Source of the DNA: Rhizophagus clarus
Lineage: Eukaryota; Glomeromycota; Glomeromycetes; Glomerales; Glomeraceae
Direction: 5' to 3'
Length of the DNA stretch: 64,000 nucleotides
Assembly: GCA_015698045.1 (NCBI GenBank)
Contig: BLAL01000073.1
Coordinates: 496,001 to 560,000, forward strand
Position 1 is the stretch's first letter. Every line of letters starts with the position of its first letter. This document shows, one piece after another, positions 46,850 through 59,044 of the stretch. Both the position numbers and the translations under genes were made by a program. Under the pieces are notes generated by a model. It was not told where the DNA came from, did no database searches, and was given only the letters and a program-made list of their open reading frames with translations.

Positions 46850-48340
46850 TTAATAATTTTTTTTATCGTTTTAATAAAAAAAAGATTATTTTATTGTCTT
46901 AACTAAAGAAAAATGATTTTTTTTATCGTTTTAACTAAAGAAAAATGGTTTTTTTTTATCATTTTAACTAAAAAAAACTGATTTTTTTTATCATTTTAAC
47001 TAAAGAAAACTGATTTTTTTTTATCGTTTTAACTAAAGAAACCTGATTTTTTTTATCGTTTTAACTAAAGAAATCCAATTTTTTTTATCGTTTTAACTAA
47101 AGAAAACCAATTTTTTTTTAGATTTTTTTTATCATTTTAACTAAGAAAAACGATTTTTTATCGTTTTAACTAAGAAAAACGATTTTTTATCGTTTTAACT
47201 AAGAAAAACGATTTTTTATCGTTTTAACTAAGAAAAACGATTTTTTATCGTTTTAACTAAGAAAAACGATTTTTTATCGTTTTAACTAAGAAAAACGATT
47301 TTTTATCGTTTTAACTAAGAAAAACGATTTTTTATCGTTTTAACTAAGAAAAACGATTTTTTATCGTTTTAACTAAGAAAAACGATTTTTTATCGTTTTA
47401 ACTAAGAAAAACGATTTTTTATCGTTTTAACTAAGAAAAACGATTTTTTATCGTTTTAACTAAGAAAAACGATTTTTTATCGTTTTAACTAAGAAAAACG
47501 ATTTTTTATCGTTTTAACTAAGAAAAACGATTTTTATCGTTTTAACTAAGAAAAACGATTTTTTATCGTTTTAACTAAGAAAAACGATTTTTTATCGTTT
47601 TAACTAAGAAAAACGATTTTTTATCGTTTTAACTAAGAAAAACGATTTTTTATCGTTTTAACTAAGAAAAACGATTTTTTATCGTTTTAACTAAGAAAAA
47701 CGATTTTTTATCGTTTTAACTAAGAAAAACGATTTTTTATCGTTTTAACTAAGAAAAACGATTTTTTATCGTTTTAACTAAGAAAAACGATTTTTTATCG
47801 TTTTAACTAAGAAAAACGATTTTTTATCGTTTTAACTAAGAAAAACGATTTTTTATCGTTTTAACTAAGAAAAACGATTTTTTATTGTTTTAACTAAGAA
47901 AAACGATTTTTTATCGTTTTAACTAAGAAAAACGATTTTTTATCGTTTTAACTAAGAAAAACGATTTTTTATCGTTTTAACTAAGAAAAACGATTTTTTA
48001 TCGTTTTAACTAAGAAAAACGATTTTTTATCGTTTTAACTAAGAAAAACGATTTTTTATCGTTTTAACTAAGAAAAACGATTTTTTATCGTTTTAACTAA
48101 GAAAAACGATTTTTTATCATTTTAACTAAGAAAAACGATTTTTTATCATTTTAACTAAAAAAAACGATTTTTTATCATTTTAACTAAAAAAAAAGCGATT
48201 TTTATCGGTTTAACTAAAAAAAATGATTTTTTTTATCTTTTAATTAAAAAATAATGTTTTTTCTTATTTTAATGATTTTTTTTCGTTTTAATTAAAAAAG
48301 ATTTTTTTCTTTTGTTTTTTTTTGTTTTAATTTCATTTTA
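46850..48340. repeat. 29-bp satellite array with homogeneous core
   Basis: Unit containing TTTTAACTAAGAAAAACGAT followed by TTTTTTATCG, period 29 bp, about 36 near-identical copies at 47140-48180. Each unit holds the inverted words AAAACGAT and ATCGTTTT. The flanks (46850-47140 and 48180-48340) are diverged versions of the unit with longer A/T runs. Rare variants are mostly ATCG to ATTG or ATCA. Confidence 0.95.
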
Positions 48341-49795
48341 ATTAAAAAAACAATTTTTTCATAAATCAGTTTAAAGGTTTTTTTAAACCATTTAAAAATT
48401 TTCAATTGTTTTAATAAAAAAATGATGATTTTAACGATCTTTTTATTAATCGTTCTAAAAAACTATTTTAATAAAAAAAATTCTTTCTTGGTTATTTCAA
48501 TAAAAAAACGTTATTTTTAAAATTAAGTTAATAAAAAAACTTTTTAATTATTTAACAAACAAGCAATTTGTAATGTTCTTTAAATCGTTTAATTATTTTA
48601 ATAAACTTTTTTTTCAGTTTTCTTTATGTATGCGTGTCAGATATAATAAATTTATGCAACGATTATTATCCTTATAATTTATTATCTCCTTAAAAGTCAT
48701 TTAATGACAATACAATAAATAATTTTATTTTTTCATATTGCCGTGACTATTCAATTTTCACGTTAATATTAACAAAAAAAGAAAAAATAAAATAAAATGT
48801 AACGATAATGAAATTAATGAAATTGTAAAAAGAATTTTTTTTTTTTTGTCACAAATGCAAAATTATAATTAATTTTTTTTTAAAAAAAAATGACATGATA
48901 AATGATTATTTATAATTTATTTATTATTGGATTATTGCATTAAAATCACTTTTTAAAGTCTGTGTACTTAATTAAAATGATAAATATTGTAATTATAATA
49001 AGAAGTTAAAATTTCTCTTTTAGTTTTATTTTGTTTTATTCTTTCTATTCTATTCTATTCATTCTACTCTATTTTATAACGGGAGTGAAGTGATATAATC
49101 GAATAATCCAGTTAGTCAGTAATCTGCTATATATATGGATCATTTTCCATAAATGAAAATCAAAATGTGATCAACATAAAAAGCAACAAGTTACTTGTTA
49201 CCTCGCTATATCGATCAATACAACAAGTTAGTTGTTGTAAATCAACAAGTAACTTATTAATTTATAACAACTTACTTGTTGATTTACAACAACTAACTTG
49301 TTGTTTTTACAATAACCTTTTGACTTCTACGGTATGCCATACATACACATATTTCACACATATCGGGTACATATTGGATAGCCGATATGTACCCGATATA
49401 TACCCAATAGCATTGATTTTGACCAGTGTGAGGAATGCAGAATCAGTTGAAAATATCAAAAGAATTATGATGGAAAAGAGAGTGAGAAAAATTAATGGAA
49501 TATTTCATTTTAAATTCCCATTTTTATAAAAAAGGAGTGAGAAGAAATATTTTTAACACTAATTTATTATATTACAAACATTACAAACACGAATAATATT
49601 GTTTAAATTTGACTATTGTAATTTATTGTATTATAATTTATTGTATTACAAACACGAATAATATATGTTAAATTTAACATTGTAATTAGAATTTTATTAT
49701 CAAAAAAATATATATATAATAAAAATTTATAATATAAAAATAAAAAAAAAAAATAGAAAATAGTAAAGGGTAAAATGATAAAAAAAAAATTGTTT
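48341..49795. other. AT-rich non-coding stretch with hairpins
   Basis: No gene recognised. It holds a strong inverted repeat at 49221-49303 and a second GGGTACATAT/ATATGTACCC inverted pair at 49367-49399. An open frame across 49167-49529 is built on these repeats and is not convincing. Confidence 0.5.
49221..49303. repeat. Inverted repeat, 35-bp arms
   Basis: The left arm starts CAACAAGTTAGTTGTTGTAA and continues to 49255. The right arm (about 49269-49303) is its complement with two mismatches, around a 13-base loop. It would form a stable hairpin. No flanking duplication identified. Confidence 0.8.
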
Positions 49796-50444
49796 TAATA
49801 ATGGTAATGACGGGAGTAAGGAGAATAAGAGCGCCTATGCTTGTGGTAGTGATGAGATTGAGAGCGCCTGCGCTTGTGACAGTGATGAGATTGAGAGCGC
49901 CTGCGCTCGTGACAGTGATGAGATCTAGAGCATCTGCGCTCGTGATAGTGATGAGATCGAGAGCGCAGGCACTCTTGATACTTATATCTCTTACGGTCTA
50001 CCCTATTTCTTCTCGTAGCGCAGTCTGGTGCTTAAAATAAAACAATTAGTTAATTATAAATATGATAAATTAAATAAAAAAAATTAATTAAATAATAAAT
50101 TGTTACTTTCAGCAAACCAGAATTCATCTGACAACTCATCATGAAAATGTTCATCATAAAGAGTTAGTATGTGGGTAGGAAATCCTTCCAGATTTCCACT
50201 CAATAACCTTTTCAAATTTTCATAACCACTTTTTAGTGCATTCCATTTATTCTTGCACAGTCTTTTTATCAGCGCGAAGTTTTAGTGATCATTATTTATG
50301 TTTTGCGATATATAGTTCCAAATCACCTTTTGATCGTAAATAGCAGTAGTACAAAAAAATCATTGATACAAATCGATAATACTGAATTAACGAAAGAGTA
50401 GCATCATTTGGCCACTGTAAAGCCTCGGTATTTAATTGTAACAT
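49796..50444 (-). pseudogene. SANT/Myb-like and RS/His-rich protein gene, decayed
   Basis: On the minus strand from ATG 50444: MLQLNTEALQWPNDATLSLI then a region with stops (TAA TGA near 50295). An open block LCKNKWNALKSGYENLKRLL...ELSDEFWFAES (50267-50110) follows, then an intron GTAACA..TTTAAG. The last exon has four RRRSQSHHYHK-type repeats (about 33 bp each) ending YSRHYHY at the stop 49796-49798. The W.P..A...L...Y start and CKNKWNALKSGYENL resemble trihelix/SANT DNA-binding proteins of transposons; this is inference. The C-terminus is Arg/Ser/His-rich, like splicing-factor tails. Confidence 0.5.
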
Positions 50445-51240
50445 TTATGAAATAAAAAAAATATTATAAAATCAAGTAATTGTAAGTAATTGATTTAATT
50501 AGAGAAAGAAAGTATTTTAAAATGAGTGAAATGGCGAACAGGCTCCATATTTATAATAAATTTTATTATTATTTCTTAAACTCCATATTACAATTCTGCA
50601 TAGATCTTAATGTAATCATCTTTAGATCCTACATATACAGTCTGATCTCGATAAAACGAACCATGATATAACAAACTCTCGACTTACTGAACTTTTTTTT
50701 AAGAACTAATATCATAATATTTAAAATAATCTTGATATACCAAATATCATATAAAACTCTATATAACGTATACCGAACTTTTGTTAATTTACTGTTTATA
50801 ATAAAGCATATTAAAAAAACTTTTGATATACTGAACGTGATCATTTGGCTGAATTTATGCCAATCTTAACGATTAATTCTTGCCAAAATTAAATTTCCAA
50901 ATCACATGGGGGTGTTTATATATCAGGAAAAATTTTGGTCCGCAGATCTGGGCAATTCTGCAAAATCCATTTCTGTGCAGATCTGAGGACATGCTGATGC
51001 GCAGCACTGAAAAATTTCATGGATTTCTGCGCATTTCTGCAAACACAAAAAAATCTGCGAAAATTTTCAAAAACAAATCTGCAAAATTTTTTAAAATTTT
51101 TAACAATTTACAATTACTTTTATCGTTAATTAACATCAATTAATTTATTTAATTTATTTAATTAAAGCATTACAAATAAATCAATTTACTACACTATTAA
51201 CTACATTATTTCGGGTATTAAATGCACTAAATTTTCTGGC
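50445..51240. other. Non-coding stretch with GCAGATCTG-type words
   Basis: No gene. At 50910-51090 there is a cluster beginning GGGTGTTTATATATCAGG with repeated TCTGCAAA, GCAGATCTG and TGCGCA words, resembling the subterminal region of a DNA transposon. A partner end was not identified. Confidence 0.4.
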
Positions 51241-52093
51241 CTTTCTTTCTTTACTTTCACTATTTTGTTAAAAATGTAAAAAACGGGGTTTTCAAGGTTT
51301 TTTACCTTTATATTAGGATTGGAACCTTTTTTTAGTTTCCTGTACCTGCAAAAAAAAACTAACAAAATTGTTAGTAAACATTTCGTTAAATAAAAAAAAA
51401 ACAAAAAAAAAATTAAATTCCATTTACTTTGAAATTCTATCCAGAGACAAGTCAGAAAACTGCAGACCTAAACTAATATTTTTCAAAATTTTAATCTTCA
51501 AAATTTGTCCGGTAAATGTCTGAAAAGCCGATGACTTATAAAATAAAAAACGAAATGGTTAGTTGATGTTTTGTTTAAAAAAAATAATAAATTTAAATTT
51601 TCAAAGGTAAATACCTTCAAATTCCTCTAGAAGACCTCTAGAAAGACGCAAATCTAAAAAATGAATTTAAAACGTTAATTAACGTTTCATTAATAAAAAT
51701 TTTTTTTTTATCTTTGGGATGATACCTGATCTGCCGCGAGATGGGGTCCATCTAAAAAAAATGAAAATGAACGTTATTTAACATTTGTTGAAATAAAAAC
51801 AAGATAAAAAATAATTTTTTTTACCTTCGGTCTGCTTTGAGTTTTGGATCTAAAAAAAAATAAAACAAAACATTAGTTTGTTTTGTTTCGTAAAATAAAA
51901 TATTATTTTGAGGTTTTTTTACCTTTGAAATAACTCGGTCCACTTCTTCTGGACCTAAAAAAAAAGAAAATGAACGTTAGTTAACGTTTGTTGAAATAAA
52001 AGTAAAAAAAAATTATTTTTTTTTTTTACTTACAGTAGTCTGCCTATAAAAAACTTCCAGACCTAAAAAATAAAAAAAAAGCGAACATTAGTA

Positions 52094-54548
52094 TAGTATT
52101 CTGCAAACGATTTGGTCAAATCAAATCAATTCGAATTTGATTTGAATTTTGATTTGATTTGATTTGATAATTTTGATTTGCAAATCGAATCCAAACTTCA
52201 AATTAAGATTTGAAATCAAATCCAAATTAAAAAAAAAAAATTTGATTTGATTTCAAATCAAATTCAAATTAGCTTAAACTAATTCAATCAAATCTGAATC
52301 AAATCTGACAAATCCAAATCAAATCCAAATCAAATCAAATTAAATATACATGACCTAGTTAAACGTAATTACAGGACCTGCATACGTTTACTATTAACTC
52401 TACGCAACTTTTTTTTTATAGTAACACTACGCAAACTTACATCTTAGTTAAAAAAAAATTTTAAAAAATTCATTAACGCTATAACGAATTATTCAGTATA
52501 AAGGCAGGATCATGTGACTTGCCGATCTAATCAGATAATCTGAATATTCGATTTTTTTTAATCATTTGTCAGTTTATTTTTGTAATGTTGCTGGATGAAA
52601 AGCACGACTGAACTTTTGGAATTAAGGTAAGGGAGGGTGGGGAAGTATTTTTCAGTGTTTTTAACTACTTAATTAATTATTTTTTTTTTATTTTTTTGTA
52701 GTGTTGCCAGATGAAATACACGACTGGACTTTTGGAATTAAGGTAAAGGAGGGGTTGGAGGAGGTGTTTCGTTGTTTTTTTTTTAATTAATTAAGTATTA
52801 ACTTTTTTTTTACTTTTTGTAGTGTTGCCGGATGAAAAGTACGACTGGACTTTTGGAATTAAGGTAATGGAGGGTTGGGGGAGGTGTTTCGTTGTTTTTT
52901 TTAATTAATTAAGTATTAACCATTTTTTTTATTTTTTTGTAGTATTGCCAGACAAAAAGCATGACCGGATTTTTGGAATTAAGGTAAGGGAGGGGAGGGT
53001 AGGGGAAGTGTTTTTCAATTGTTTTTTAACTAATTAAATTGTTTTTTTTTTATTTTTTGTAGTGTTGCCAGACGAAAAGCACGACCAGACTTTTGGAATT
53101 AAGGTAAGGGAGAGTTGGGGGAGGTGTTTTGTTGTTTTTTTAATTAATTAAGTATTAACCTTTTTTTTATTTTTTTGTAAGTTGCCAGACGAAAAGCATG
53201 ACCAGACTTTTGGAATTAAGGTAAGGGAGGGTTGGGGAAGGTGTTTCGTTGTTGTTTTTTAATTAATTAAGTATTAACCTTTTTTTTATTTTTTTGTAGT
53301 GTTACTGAATGAAAAGCATGACCGGACTTTTGGAATTAAGGTAAGGGAGGGTGGGGGAAGTGTTTTTCAGTATTTTTTTTAACTAATTAATTGTTTTTTT
53401 TTATTTTTTGTAGTTTTATCAGACAAAAAGTATGACCGGACTTTTGGAATTAAGGTAAGGGAGGGTTGGGGGAGGTGTTTCGTTGTTTTTTTTTAATTAA
53501 TTAAGTATTAACCTTTTTTTTATTTTTTTGTAGTGTTGCCAGACGAAAAGACTGACCGGACTTTTGGAATTAAGGTAAGGGAGGATGGGGGAAGTGTTTT
53601 TCGGTATTTTTTTTAACTAATTAATTGTTTTTTTTTATTTTTTGTAGTGTTGCTGAATGAAAAGCACGACTGGACTTTTGGAATTAAGGTAAGGGAGGGT
53701 GGGGGAAGTGTTTTTCGGTATTTTTTTTAACTAATTAATTATTTTTTTTTATTTTTTGTAGTGTTGCCAGGCAAAAAACATGACCAGACTTTTGGAATTA
53801 GGGTATTAAAAACTGAAAAAGAATAATAAAAATAAATAAATTTAGTATAAAATACTGAAAAAAAGTGAAAAAATAAATAAAATAAAATAAATTTTGGTAA
53901 ATACCGAATAATTTAATTTACCGAAATTAGTATTTTTTAAAAATAAATCCACGTATATCTATTATAAACTCTACGCAAACATAATATGTGAGTTACTCCC
54001 AAATTAACCGATCTATGCAAACTCAATTTGTAGGTTTAAAAGTAATTTCATATAAACTCTACGCAAACCCGTATGTGAATTATATCTGATATTAGTATTA
54101 TTCAGGGTCCTATAATTACTGTAAATATTATTGGTAGTTACTGCAACCACATGATGTTCAACCCTCTTTAAACACACTAAAGAAATACGTTTCACAACAT
54201 TTTTTTATTAATAATGCGTTGCAAAATGCATTTTTTATTTAAATAAAAAAAAACATTTTGCAATGTTTTTTTTATTAGTATTGCGTTGCAAACTGCATTT
54301 TTTTATTTAAAATTCAACAAATCAAACCAAATCACAAATCTATTTGAATGAATTTGATTTGATTTGAATTTGAATTTGATTTGAATCGAATCAAATTTAA
54401 ATCAAATCAAATCAAATTTGAATCGAATTTCAAATCAGATTTGAATGGTTTGATTCAAATCTGAATTCAAACTTTTCAGATTTGATTTGATCAAATCAAA
54501 TTTTAAATCTAACTTGATTTGGTCTAATTTAATTTGTGCGGAACACTA
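52094..54548. mobile_element. hAT-like element (hAT-3) carrying a micro-exon-like array
   Basis: Ends TAGTATTCTGCA (left) and the complement of TAGTGTTCCGCA (right), flanked by perfect 8-bp repeats CATTAGTA (52086-52093 and 54549-54556). Removing it restores a normal spacer of the surrounding array (GCGAACATTAGTAACATTCG). Subterminal regions carry dense ATTTGATTTG/CAAATCAAAT words. The interior has eleven 120-bp exon-like units on the plus strand and, near 54190-54300, GCAACGTTTT-like repeats. No transposase. Confidence 0.88.
52586..53815 (+). repeat. Eleven-unit micro-exon-like array (41-nt blocks), array B
   Basis: Each unit of about 115-120 bp is ATTTTTTTGTAG, a 41-nt block (TGTTGCCAGACGAAAAGCAC ... 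TTTTGGAATTAAG; for example 52702-52742), then GTAAGGGAGGGT. Spacers contain TATTAACC or AACTAAT about 25 nt before the AG, a branch-like motif. One unit (near 53180) has GTAA in place of GTAG. In one frame a block reads LPDEKHDRTFGIK; since 41 is not divisible by three, successive units change frame, and the third frame hits TAA. Confidence 0.85.
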
Positions 54549-56449
54549 CATTAGTAACATTCGTTTAAATAAAATAAAAAAAAATAATAATTTTCGAAGG
54601 TATTATACCTTCAAAATACTAGTCTGCCTCTAAATTCCAGACCCTAAAAAATAAAAAAAATGAACATTAGTAACGTTTGTTTAAATAAAACAAAAAAAAA
54701 TAATAATTTTCAAAGATTAATTATACCTTCGAAATACCATAGTGAAATTAAAGTAAAAAAAATTGTTTTTTTTTACTTAATAGTCTGCCTCAAAATGAAG
54801 TTCTAGATCTAAAAAAAAGAGAAAAGCGAAACGCTACTAATGTTTTGCTAAAATACAAAAAAAAATTATTTTTTTTTCTTTACTTAATAGTTCGTCTCAA
54901 AATGGAGTTCTGGACCTTAAAAAAAAGAAGAAAAGTGAAACATTAGTAACATTTCGCTAAAATATGAAAAAAAAAATTTTTTTTTTTTTACTTACAGTAG
55001 TTCACCTCGAAGTGGAGTTCACGACTTAAAAAAAAGAAGAGAAGCGAAACGTTGCTAAAATATGAAAAAAAAACTTATTTTTTTTTACTTGAATTGGTCC
55101 GACTTGAAATGGAGTTCTGGACCTAAAGAAAGGGAGAAAAGCGAAACATTACTAACGTTTTGCTAAAATACAAAAAAAAAATGTTTTTTTTTACTTAGTA
55201 GTCCGCCTCGAAATGGAATTTTGGACCTAAAAAAAAGAAGAAAGCAAAATGTTACTAACATTTCGCTAAAATACAAAAAAAAAGAGCTTTTTTTTTACTT
55301 ACAGTAGTCTGCCTCAGAATGGAGTTTCAGACCTAAAAAAAAGAAATACGAAATGAAATATTAACATTTCGTAAAATATATAAAAAAAAATTATTTTCAC
55401 CTTCGAATACTTCGGTCCATTTTGAATTGGAATTCTGAACCTAAGAAAATGAAACAAATGTTAATTAACATTCGTTAAAATAAAAATAAAATAAAAAAAT
55501 TATTTCAAAATTTTTCACTTTTGAAATAATCCGGTCTGCCTCAAAATGGAGTTCCAGCCTAAAAAAAAGGAAATACGAAATGAAACATTAACATTTTGTA
55601 AAATATATATATAAAAAAATCATTTCTACCTTCGAATACTTCAGTCTGCTTCGAATTGAAGTTCTGGACCTAAGAAAAATGAAACAAACGTTAGTTAACG
55701 TTTGTTGAAAATAAAAAAAAAGGTATTTTTTTTTCGAAGTTACCTTCAAAATAGAATCTGAGCCTATATGTTTGGTGTTCTGAACCTAAAAAAAAAGATA
55801 AATGAATGTTAATCAATGTTCGTTAAGTTAATTTAATAAAAAAAAATTATTATGAAGGCCATACCTTCAAAATGTGGAGTCTGGCTAAGATTTCCAGCAA
55901 AAACTCATCTTGAAATGCTAAAACAAGTATAGTTTCGGCATAATTTTGTTCACTCATTCCAAAGTCCAGAAGAGCCCTAGTAAAGAAAAAAAGTGAGAGA
56001 ATGTCAGAAACGTTCCCAAAACAAAAAAAAAGAAATATGAAAAAACATACCTATTTTTTAATTCTGAAGTTCAGAAGAGTTCCATCAAAAAATTTTTTTG
56101 GGTGATATATAGCAATATATATCGCCTTGAATTTAACTAAGGGAAATATATCGATTAAGAGTCACATGATATATATTGATAATAATCAGACTTGTCGAGT
56201 AGTATCGATATGGATAAATAATAATAATCATCGGTATTGTCAAAAGACAATTATTTCATAATTATATAACGTTAGATACTTTATTATTAAATGTAGTTTT
56301 ATTACATCAATAAATACATTTGAATTAATTCTATACTAAATTTAATACTAAAACTACAAATCTATCTAATCGCCCTAACATCGTAATCTTCAAAGATTAA
56401 ATAAACATGTAAGTCAAATGTTTCTTAAACAAAAGATAAGAAAAATTAA

Positions 56450-58560
56450 GTTTCACAGTGGAGTTGCAAAACTTACCATTTTATAATCGTTCATTCACAA
56501 AGGTCTGAATCTACAAAAAGAAAAGAAAATGAAATGGTAAAATGAAACATTAATAATCAGTTTGTTAAAAAAAGAAATTCTGTTCTTTAAAATAATACAC
56601 CTACAGAGATTTGATGTATAGATTGCCTAAAAAAAAAAAGAAAAGAAAAATAATGAAGCATTAGAGATTGTTTCATTGTTAAAAAAAATTTTTTTTCAAA
56701 TATAAAAATCAATATCCACCTTGAGATTCGAAGAACAAATTGCCTAAAAAAAAGAAAAATAATGAGACGTTAGTAGTTATTTCATTAAAGAGTTATTTTT
56801 TAAAAAAAAGACAAACCCGTTATCTACCTTGAAAAAAGATACCGATATTCACCTTGAGATCCAAAAATTGATCACCTAAAAAATAACAAAACGTTAATGA
56901 TTGTTTTGTTAAAAAATTTTTTTCATTTTAAAAAAAGGGATTATTACCAAATTTCTTATCTAAAAAAAAGAAACCTTTCAGAACCTACAGGAAAAGAAAA
57001 AAAAATTAATTAACATATCAATTAAAAAGAAAAAATAATGGTAATATTTTACAAAGAAACTTACCATTTCCAAATCTCAGTGCTCCTAATCGATATGGCA
57101 AAAAACCTACAAGAAAAACAAACAAAAGAAATGTTAAAAATTTTTTCATAATAGGAAAAAAAGGTTCAAAATTAACTTATGATTCAATACCCAAATACGA
57201 AGTTGAAGCATATAAAGAAAACACGAGGAATGTTAGTTATCATTTCTATTTAAAAAAAATAAAGAAAAATAAAGTTGCGAGACTTACCATTTTTATTACT
57301 CATATAATCATCAAAAGTTTGAAATTTCTACAAAAAGAAAAAACTGAGATGTTAAAGACACTTTGTTAAAAGAAATAAATAAAAAAATAAATAAATACCC
57401 ACCACCAGGACCTGAAGAACAAGCCGTATCTAAAAAAAAATAAAAATTGAACTGTTAATAAATGTTTCGTTAAAAAACAGTTCATAAACACTTTCCATCC
57501 TTAACGAGATTTACATACATAGATATCCATCTAAAAAAAAAGAAATAGAACAAACGTTAGCAAAAGTTTGTTCGTTTAGTTAAAATAAAAATAAAAAAAA
57601 AACCTGAATTCAACACGTCCAAATTTAAAAAGCAAGAGACCTAAAAAAAGGAAGAAATTGAAATGTTAGAAAACATTTTATTATAAGAAAAAAAAGCAAT
57701 CAATAAAAATCAATTTCTTATCAAATCTACGTATCCAAAGATGAATGGACGTCTAAAAAAAAGAAAGAAAAAAAAAGATTAGTGGCTGTTTGTTGTTTTG
57801 TTAAAAATAAATAATTGAGAAACACTTTACCGTCCAAATACTGAAAATCAAAACCATCTATAGAAGAAAAAAATGAACTGTTATGTTAGAAACTGTTCAT
57901 TAATATAAAAAAAAAGTTTTTTTTTATAAAAATAGAATTTACCGAAGTCTACACACCAAAAGAAATCTAAAAGGTCCATCTATAAAAAAAAGAAAGAAAA
58001 TGAAACGTCAGTAAATGTTTTGTTAAAATAAATTAAAAGAAAAAACTTTGACATATTTTTTCAGTACTTTCACATCAATGCCAAAATTCGAAGCCAAAAG
58101 CTATAAGAGAAAAAAACAAAACATTAGAAAAATATTTTGCTAGAAGAAATAAAAAAAACAAAAAAATACCTACCGAATCCTACGCGTCCAACCGTCTAAA
58201 AAAAATACATATCAAAAAAAAGGCCAATTTCACAGAGGAAAAACATGAAACGATAAAAAACGTTCCATTATCCAATCAAATAATTACTTAGTTCTCAAAA
58301 ACTAAAATCCACGCATCTAGACCTGTTAAAAAAAAGATAAAATTTGAAATGTCAATAAACGTTTCGTTACTATGAAAAAAAAAACTATGGAAACCCACCC
58401 ACGAATTCCAATCATCCAAAGACCTGGCCATCTATAATTTTTCACAGTTCCAAATACTCTGAAAAAGGACTGCCTCCTACAAAAAGAGAAATGACGAAAC
58501 ATTAGTAAATGTTTCGTTAGAGTAATTATTTATTTAAAGAAGCCACTCATCGAATTTTCC
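56450..58560 (-). other. Micro-exon-like array C (minus strand)
   Basis: About 17 units, period near 110-125 bp, with the same grammar as array A: a CTAAAAAAAAG or CTACAAAAAG edge (complement of a T-rich acceptor), a 25-45 nt block, then TTACC or TACC (complement of a GGTAA/GGTA donor). Blocks are more diverse than in array A (for example TTTATAATCGTTCATTCACA; ATTTTTATTACTCATATAAT). Spacers contain AACGTTAGTAA-like words. No continuous reading frame could be settled. Confidence 0.6.
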
Positions 58561-58589
58561 AATTATAAATACTATTATAAATTAAAAAA

Positions 58590-58925
58590 GGAGGAAAGAG
58601 TTTGAGATCCAAAGAAATCCAAAATTCATGTTTCGAAAGCCGTTTATACAGAAATACAAGAAAAGTGATAAGGATTAGAAAAAAAAATAAAGTAGGAAAA
58701 GGAGAAAAAAGGGAAGGGAAAAAAGAAAAGAAGGGGTGAGAAAGGGGTAGGAAAGAAAGAAGGAAAAGAAGAAACGAAAGGTAAAAGGTGAGGTAAAAGG
58801 TGAATGAAAGGAAAATAGAGGAAAGGAAGGAAGAGAAAGTAAAAGGACGAAAACAAAGAGAAATAGGAAAGAAAGGGAAAATGGAAAAGAAAGAGAAAGG
58901 GAAAATACAAGAGGAAAAGGAAATA
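58590..58925. repeat. Polypurine tract
   Basis: Strand-asymmetric GGAAAGGAA/AAAGAGAAAG sequence of about 330 bp. The minus-strand open frame through it would encode only Phe/Leu/Pro/Ser low complexity and is not a gene. It lies upstream of array C in the minus-strand sense. Confidence 0.8.
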
Positions 58926-59044
58926 ACTGAAAAAAGTTTAAGTTTAAACTTTAACAGTAAATGATCAAACTGCAGATCAACATTAAGTTGGTTATTTTAA
59001 AAATGTTGATTATGTAGATTAAAAGAATGGTTATATTGTCAGCT

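Larger units (their letters stand above)
51241..56095 (-). other. Tandem micro-exon-like array (minus strand), array A
   Basis: About 20 units spaced near 110-120 bp (excluding the insertion at 52094-54548). Read on the minus strand each unit is: T-rich tract ending in AG, an exon-like block of roughly 25-50 nt (commonly GTCCAGAACTCCATTTTGAG...), then a GTAAAAA-type donor. Spacers of about 75-90 bp contain TTACTAAC/TACTAAT-like branch motifs about 30 nt upstream of the AG. Examples in window coordinates: 51306-51345 and 51428-51467 (40 nt each). Later units of 32-34 nt share GAGGCAGACTACT or similar. Block lengths are not multiples of three, so coding is unresolved. Array A resumes at 59704-60025. 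Confidence 0.7.

Noticed and set aside
47140..48180. CRISPR-like appearance of regularly spaced 29-bp repeats
   Set aside because: The units are contiguous with no unique spacers, and the genome is eukaryotic; it is an ordinary satellite.
52586..53815. CRISPR-like direct repeats of about 41 bp with spacers
   Set aside because: The spacers are repeats of each other and carry splice-like edges; no cas genes.
58644..58910. 88-residue open frame rich in Phe, Leu, Pro and Ser
   Set aside because: It is the complement of a polypurine tract, so openness is compositional.
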